Shown: positions 59,660 through 64,000 of the stretch, in pieces
How the letters are laid out: each line of letters opens with the position of its first letter
Numbering within the stretch: the stretch's first letter is position 1
Origin: Blastococcus xanthinilyticus
GTDB taxonomy: Bacteria; Actinomycetota; Actinomycetes; Mycobacteriales; Geodermatophilaceae
NCBI RefSeq assembly: GCF_008124835.1
Contig: NZ_VNHW01000010.1
Span: 155,276-219,275, forward strand
Reading direction: 5' to 3'
DNA length: 64,000 bases
Translations under genes and position numbers: made by a program
The notes under the pieces: model-generated
Seen by the model: only the letters and a program-made list of their open reading frames with translations
What the model was told of the DNA's origin: nothing
The model's database searches: none

Positions 59660-61543
59660 TCAGCCGGCGACCGGCTCCGGCACGCGGGCGTGCGCGGCCG
59701 CGGCGGGCGTGTCCTGCCACAGCGCGGAGGCCACCAGCTCCTCCAGGCGGTCGAGGGCCTCGCTCGAGAACACCAGCTCGCCGGGCAGGGCGCTCACGGC
59801 GGGCGAGGGGGTGTGCTCCAGGGCGACGTCCCCGCAGTCCTCGGTCGTCCGGCCCACCGAGGCGAGCAGGTCGGTGAGCCGGGCGACGGTGGCGGTCCCG
59901 GAGACGTCGTCGTCGGCGACGAACGGCAGGCTGACCCGCAGCCGTGGCCACGTGCCGGCCAGCGCGAGCAGCCGGGCGGTCCACGCCGGGTGGTCCTCCC
60001 ACCGGGCGGCCACCCGCACCTGGACCGGAGAGGGCGTGCCGCGGAACATGGCGGCGGTCAGGTCCGCCTCGAGCGTGCTGTCGTACAGCTCGCCGAGCGG
60101 CCGGACGGTGCCGCGCGGGTCCACCGTGGCCGGCGCGGCGTTGAAGGTGGTGAACAGGGTGCGGTACCGGTCGTCGGTCGCGGACTCACCCAGGTCGTCG
60201 AGGTCGACGGCCGGGACGGAGCGCGCCCGCTCGTAGAGCGCCTCGAGGGCACCGCGCCACCCCGGGTTGTCGTGCAGCGCGCGCACCGACGCCCGGGCCT
60301 CGGCCCCGTCGCGCTGCCGCAGCTCCGGGTCGGCGGCGAGGCGGTGCACCGTCACGGCCAGCCGGCCGGCGGACGTGGCGGCGGAGCGCTCCGCGAGCCC
60401 GGGGGACCACCGCTGGAAGACGTGGGCGGGCTCGTCCGCAGGGACGTCGGCCAGCCCGACCACCGGCAGACCGCACAGGGCGGCCTCCAGCGGCGAGGTC
60501 CCGGCGAAGCTCGGGTAGGACTCGAGGTAGATGTCGGCGAGGGAGAGGTACGGAGCCACGTCGAGCACCTTGCCGACCACGAAGAGCCGTCCCGGGTAGC
60601 GCTTGCCCAGGCGGGTCCAGTGCGCGTTCGGCGTCACCCCGACGAGGACGTAGGTGAGCCGGGGGGAGAAGTGCAGCAGCTTGTCGACGACGTCGTGCAT
60701 CGCGCGCCCCGACGCCGAGGCCACCTTCCAGTCGTCGCTGACGGTCAGCGCCACGACGGCGTCCGGGCGGATCCCGAGCCGGGCGCGCAGCTCCCCGTCG
60801 TCGGCCGCCGGCATCTCCTCCACCGGCATGGGCAGCACCGCGATCCGGTCGCCCGGCACGCGCCGGAGGTCGACGTCCAGGGTCCGGACGACGGGACGCA
60901 GGTCGCACAGCACGTCGGCGGCCCCGACGCCGAGCCAGAAGGACAGGTCGGCGTGGTTCTCGTAGACGACCGGCGGCCGCACCCCCGGCAGGTTCGCGGC
61001 GGCGAGGGCGATGGCGTCGTAGGGGTGCACGTGCAGCACCACGACGTCCGCGCGGTCCATGTGCGCGCGCAGTGCGCGGGCGCGGTCGAGCAGGCCGGGG
61101 AACTCCGCGCGCAGGTCGAACAGCTCGCCACCGGAGGCGCGGACGGACTCGGCCAGGCGCTCGGGCACCGCGCCGTCCTGGTTGGTCAGGACGACGTCGC
61201 CGATGCGCTCGTCGCGCTCCATCCACCGCCAGGCCAGCCGGGTGTGCCCGCCGATGGAGTAGGCCTCGGAGAGCACGTGCAGGACCCGCCCGCCGCGGCG
61301 GTCGCCGTCGACGGTCACCGACCCGGAGCCCCGGACGGCGGAGACGACGGTGCGCTCCAGCCGGAGATCGCTCAGCAGACCCGTCGGTGCCCACCAGGCG
61401 TAGTTCGCGGCCAGCATCGCCGCCCGGAGCACGTGCTCCACGTCGCCCCGCTCGGCGTAGTGCCGGACCATCGCCACGAGCAGCTCGTAGTGGCCGCGGT
61501 TCTGCGCGAGGACGCCGGGAACGTGGTCCTGGGGACGGGGCAC
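59660..61543 (-). CDS. Large GT4-like glycosyltransferase under sigma-28-like control
   Basis: A 627-aa protein. The first ~80 residues are helical (ELLVAMVRHYAERGDVEHVLRAAMLAANYA). The next ~380 form a GT-B core: RVLHVLSEAYSIGGHTRLAWRWM at the N-terminus, VVYENHADLSFWLGVGAADV in the middle, and the donor-site region ADIYLESYPSFAGTSPLEAALCGLPVVG, with the ExxxxxxxE-like acid pattern. The C-terminal ~150 residues are an unassigned alpha/beta domain. GTG 61543 follows GGAGG at 8 nt. The promoter suggests it modifies flagellin or a motility-linked glycan. Confidence 0.82.
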   Translation of the reverse strand: MPRPQDHVPGVLAQNRGHYELLVAMVRHYAERGDVEHVLRAAMLAANYAWWAPTGLLSDLRLERTVVSAVRGSGSVTVDGDRRGGRVLHVLSEAYSIGGHTRLAWRWMERDERIGDVVLTNQDGAVPERLAESVRASGGELFDLRAEFPGLLDRARALRAHMDRADVVVLHVHPYDAIALAAANLPGVRPPVVYENHADLSFWLGVGAADVLCDLRPVVRTLDVDLRRVPGDRIAVLPMPVEEMPAADDGELRARLGIRPDAVVALTVSDDWKVASASGRAMHDVVDKLLHFSPRLTYVLVGVTPNAHWTRLGKRYPGRLFVVGKVLDVAPYLSLADIYLESYPSFAGTSPLEAALCGLPVVGLADVPADEPAHVFQRWSPGLAERSAATSAGRLAVTVHRLAADPELRQRDGAEARASVRALHDNPGWRGALEALYERARSVPAVDLDDLGESATDDRYRTLFTTFNAAPATVDPRGTVRPLGELYDSTLEADLTAAMFRGTPSPVQVRVAARWEDHPAWTARLLALAGTWPRLRVSLPFVADDDVSGTATVARLTDLLASVGRTTEDCGDVALEHTPSPAVSALPGELVFSSEALDRLEELVASALWQDTPAAAAHARVPEPVAG

Positions 61544-61594
61544 GGTGCGGGCCTCCGGTGCTCGAGGCGGGGCCGGTCCCCGCCACGACCTCCT

Positions 61595-61624
61595 GCATCG
61601 GCAGGCGGGGGCCGCACGGTGACC
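61595..61624 (-). promoter_or_regulatory. Sigma-28-like promoter for the 627-aa glycosyltransferase
   Basis: Minus strand GGTCAC, 16 nt, GCCGATGC: -10 at 61595-61602, -35 at 61619-61624. Predicted leader about 45 nt. It matches the fliM and flgB promoters at all but one or two positions. Confidence 0.68.
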
Positions 61625-61784
61625 ACGGGGCGCAGCACGCCGCCCGGTGCTGCGGTACCGGGAGAAGCGGTGTCGTGCACGTACTGTCGCCGCGGCACCC
61701 GCCCCGGCGCAGCTCGGGAGCGGACCCCGGGCGGTGCCGCACCGCCTGCGCACGGAGGCGCAGGCCCCTCGGACAGGAGTCGCC

Positions 61785-62927
61785 GTGAGCTCGCAACCCC
61801 CACCCGTCATCGCGCTCGGTCAGCCGACCATCGGCGAGCCCGAGCTGCGGGCGGTGGAGGAGGTCTTCCGCTCCGGGTGGATCGCCGGCAACGGGCCGAC
61901 CGGCGCGCGCTTCGCCGCGGAGTTCGCCCGGACCGCCGGGACCAGGCACGCGCTGCCGGTGAACAACTGCACCGCCGCCCTGCACCTGGCCGTCTCCGCG
62001 CTCGGTGCGGGACCGGGTGACGAGGTGGTGGTCGCGGACTACACCTTCCCGGCGACCGGTCACGCGGTGGTCTACGCCGGCGCGACGCCGGTCTTCGCCG
62101 ACGTGCGGGCCGACACCGCCACGGTCGACCCGGCGGCGGTCGAGGCGGCCGTGACCGGGCGGACGGTCGGGATTATCGCCGTGGACGCCATGGGCCAGTG
62201 CGCGGACTACGCGGAGCTGCAGGCCATCGCCGACGCGCGCGGCCTGTGGCTGGTGGAGGACGCCGCCTGCGCGGCCGGGGCCACGTACCGGGGGCGGCCG
62301 GCCGGCGGCTTCGGGGACGCCGCCTGCTTCTCCTTCCACGGTCGCAAGGGCATCACCGCCGGGGAGGGTGGTGCGCTCACCACCGACCGCGACGTCCTCG
62401 CCGCGCAGGCGCGCAAGACCCACGCCTTCGGGATCGAGAGCGCGCTGAGCCGGGCCGGCGAGGCCGGGCTGCCGATCCCGGAGTTCGACGAGATCGGCTA
62501 CAACTACAAGCTGTCCGACATCGCCGCCGCCATCATGCTGGCCCAGCTCGAGCGGCTGCCCGGCCTGGTGGCGGCCCGCCAGGCCGCGGCCGAGGCCTAC
62601 GGCGAGCGGCTCGCCGACCTGGACCTGGTCACCCTGCCGGTCACCGCCCCGGACCGGACGCACTCGTGGCAGAGCTACGTGCTCACCCTCGATCCGTCGG
62701 TCGACCGTGGTGCGGTCGCCCGCGAGCTGCGCGGCGGCGGGGTGCAGTGCAACTTCGGCACCTACGCCTCCCACCTGCAGCCGGTCTACGGCAGCACCGC
62801 GCCGCGCCCGGTCTCGGCGGACCTGTTCCGCCGCCACCTGGCCATCCCCATGCACGCCAACCTGAGCGAGGCCGACGTCGAGCGCGTCGCCACCGCCGTG
62901 CGGGCCGCCGTCCTGGCGTCCCGCTGA
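61785..62927 (+). CDS. DegT/DnrJ/EryC1/StrS aminotransferase
   Basis: A 380-aa PLP-dependent sugar aminotransferase. Lys188 in SFHGRKGITAGEGG is the expected Schiff-base residue; VEDAACAAGA with Asp159 is the PLP-ring contact; the N-terminal block RSGWIAGNGPTGARFAAEFA is typical. It would aminate a nucleotide-linked keto sugar. CAGGAG lies 5 nt before GTG 61785. It is divergent from the glycosyltransferase and followed by an epimerase, so it belongs to a sugar-biosynthesis unit. Confidence 0.93.
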   Translation: MSSQPPPVIALGQPTIGEPELRAVEEVFRSGWIAGNGPTGARFAAEFARTAGTRHALPVNNCTAALHLAVSALGAGPGDEVVVADYTFPATGHAVVYAGATPVFADVRADTATVDPAAVEAAVTGRTVGIIAVDAMGQCADYAELQAIADARGLWLVEDAACAAGATYRGRPAGGFGDAACFSFHGRKGITAGEGGALTTDRDVLAAQARKTHAFGIESALSRAGEAGLPIPEFDEIGYNYKLSDIAAAIMLAQLERLPGLVAARQAAAEAYGERLADLDLVTLPVTAPDRTHSWQSYVLTLDPSVDRGAVARELRGGGVQCNFGTYASHLQPVYGSTAPRPVSADLFRRHLAIPMHANLSEADVERVATAVRAAVLASR

Positions 62928-62956
62928 CCGAACGCCCGCACCGAGGAGCACCGCAG

Positions 62957-63892
62957 ATGTCATCCACCGTCCTGGTCACCGGAGGCGCCGGCTTCATCGG
63001 CTCCCACGTCGTCCCCCTGCTGCTGGAGCGAGGCGACCGGGTCCGGCTGATGGACAACATGTCCCGCGGGGACCGCGGCCGTGTCGCGGAGTGGGTCGCC
63101 ACGGGCCGGGTCGAGCTCGTCGAGCAGGACGTGCGCTACGGCGGCGCGGTGCACCGGGCGATGAGCGGCTGCGACCAGGTGGTCCACCTCGCCGCGGTGT
63201 CGATCAACAAGAGCGAGGCCGATCCGTACGAGAGCGTCGACATCAACATCGTCGGCAGCAACAACGTGTTCAAGGCGGCCGCCGACCACGGTGTGCGCCG
63301 GGTCGTCTTCGCCTCCAGCGCGTCGGTCTACGGCGACCCGGACCGGCTGCCGATGGCCGAGGACGACCCGCTGGACCCGCTGACGCCGTACTGCGTCGCC
63401 AAGCACACCGGTGAGCAGTTGCTGGCCTACTACGCCCGGCGGTCGGCGATGACGTGGATCGCGCTGCGCTTCTTCAACGTGTACGGCCCCGGCCAGAAGC
63501 CGACCGCCTACTACACCTCGGTGATCAACCACTTCGTGCAGCGGCTCCGGTCCGGTGAGGCGCCGGTGATCGACGGCAAGGGCGAGCAGTCCATGGACTT
63601 CGTGCACGTGCACGACATCGCCCGGGCGGTGGTCATGGCCCTGGACGTCGACGCCGCCCGCGCCAACCTGCCGATCAACATCGGCACCGGGATCGACACC
63701 TCGGTGGCCGAGCTGGCGCGCACCCTCATCGACGCGGTCGGCGTCGACGTCGAGCCGCAGTTCCGCCCCCGCGACGTGCTGGTCTCCCGGCGGATGGCCG
63801 ACATCTCCCGGGCGCTCGACGTGCTGGGCTGGAAGCCGACCATCGACGTGCGCACCGGGATGCAGGACCTGGTCGACTCCGAGATCGGCTGA
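62957..63892 (+). CDS. NAD-dependent epimerase/dehydratase (extended SDR)
   Basis: A 311-aa nucleotide-sugar enzyme. Rossmann motif TGGAGFIGS at residues 8-16; catalytic Tyr145 and Lys149 in TPYCVAKH; SSASVYGD supplies the Ser/Thr of the triad. GalE/RmlB-like; the exact sugar is not readable. ATG follows CGAGGAGCACC. It follows the aminotransferase by 29 nt and is co-transcribed with it. Confidence 0.93.
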   Translation: MSSTVLVTGGAGFIGSHVVPLLLERGDRVRLMDNMSRGDRGRVAEWVATGRVELVEQDVRYGGAVHRAMSGCDQVVHLAAVSINKSEADPYESVDINIVGSNNVFKAAADHGVRRVVFASSASVYGDPDRLPMAEDDPLDPLTPYCVAKHTGEQLLAYYARRSAMTWIALRFFNVYGPGQKPTAYYTSVINHFVQRLRSGEAPVIDGKGEQSMDFVHVHDIARAVVMALDVDAARANLPINIGTGIDTSVAELARTLIDAVGVDVEPQFRPRDVLVSRRMADISRALDVLGWKPTIDVRTGMQDLVDSEIG

Positions 63893-63894
63893 CC

Positions 63895-64000
63895 GTGGAG
63901 CGTCCCGCCGTCCCGCACGATGCCGTCCCCCACGATGCCGTCCCCCACGATGCCGTCCCCCACGATGCCGTCCCCCACGATGCCGTCCCCCACGATGCCG
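63895..64000 (+). CDS. Start of a gene with VPHDA repeats (cut by window end)
   Basis: GTG 63895 opens two bases after the epimerase stop and the frame stays open to the end of the window, beginning MERPAVPHDAVPHDAVPHDA. Only 35 codons are visible and nearly all are repeat. The function cannot be judged; as the third gene in a sugar unit it may be a glycosyl- or acyltransferase with a low-complexity N-terminus. Confidence 0.55.
   Translation, partial: MERPAVPHDAVPHDAVPHDAVPHDAVPHDAVPHDA
63916..64000 (+). repeat. 15-bp minisatellite at the 5' end of a gene
   Basis: Five complete identical copies of CACGATGCCGTCCCC and a sixth begun at the window end. In the likely reading frame each unit encodes HDAVP. 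Perfect identity suggests ongoing slippage; because the unit is a multiple of three the frame is kept. Confidence 0.9.

Noticed and set aside
63511..63993. Minus-strand frame reading the terminal minisatellite as GDGIV repeats
   Set aside because: It lies antisense to the epimerase and has no ribosome site; the plus-strand GTG next to the epimerase stop is more natural.
63916..64000. CRISPR-like direct repeats
   Set aside because: Units are adjacent 15-mers without spacers and keep a reading frame; a minisatellite, not CRISPR.

Overview
The window is very GC-rich actinobacterial chromosome. Gene content, codon use and the order greA / mca / small membrane protein / hemolysin III / short-chain Z-prenyltransferase (the order of Mycobacterium tuberculosis Rv1080c-Rv1086), combined with a complete Gram-positive-type flagellar locus, point to a motile member of the Geodermatophilaceae or a close relative (Blastococcus, Geodermatophilus, Modestobacter). 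That placement is inference.

Region 1 (1-18.5 kb) is housekeeping: the end of an ABC exporter, an M3 oligopeptidase, an RNHCP protein, greA, mca, a MarR/EamA divergent pair, a geranylgeranyl-reductase-like flavoprotein, hemolysin III and prenyltransferase genes, a DUF885-type hydrolase, a second ABC exporter, and phoH behind a long structured leader. Gene ends here carry two families of repeated hairpin elements that look like terminators.

Region 2 (18.2-42.6 kb, all minus strand) encodes the flagellar machine. The units in transcription order are: flgB-flgC-fliE-fliF-fliG-fliH-fliI-fliJ-(NlpC/P60+SLT hydrolase)-fliK-flgD-flgE; flbD-motA-motB-fliL; and fliM-fliN-fliO-fliP-fliQ-fliR-flhB-flhA-(degenerate FlhF)-73-aa protein. 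Most genes overlap at ATGA or GTGA. At three of these overlaps sits an 81-nt mini-ORF (77-bp repeat period), always 26 codons long, beginning and ending exactly in the overlap of its neighbours. Two more mini-ORFs have similar architecture but different lengths. They look like a flagellar-operon counterpart of mycobacterial MIRU elements.

Region 3 (42.8-58 kb) holds late flagellar and regulatory genes: a glycosyltransferase, fliS, fliD, fliC, the sigma factor fliA, then divergently flgN-flgK-flgL-fliW-csrA, an unknown gene, a divergent sigma-70-like protein, two unknown genes and a large NlpC/P60+VanY cell-wall hydrolase. Promoters with a -10 close to GCCGATGA and a -35 of GGCTCAA or GGTCAC/G, always 16 nt apart, precede flgB, fliM, flhA, flbD, fliC, flgN, the hydrolase and a remote glycosyltransferase. 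This defines a sigma-28 regulon by eye. The fliC leader has two GGA motifs, one over the Shine-Dalgarno, which fits CsrA repression relieved by FliW.

Region 4 (58-64 kb) has citrate synthase, then a 627-aa glycosyltransferase under a sigma-28-like promoter, and divergently an aminotransferase, an NAD-dependent epimerase and the start of a gene opening with a 15-bp coding minisatellite. This looks like a glycan or flagellin glycosylation locus. No tRNA, rRNA, CRISPR array, integrase or transposase gene was seen. flgF, flgG, flhG and chemotaxis genes are absent from the window.
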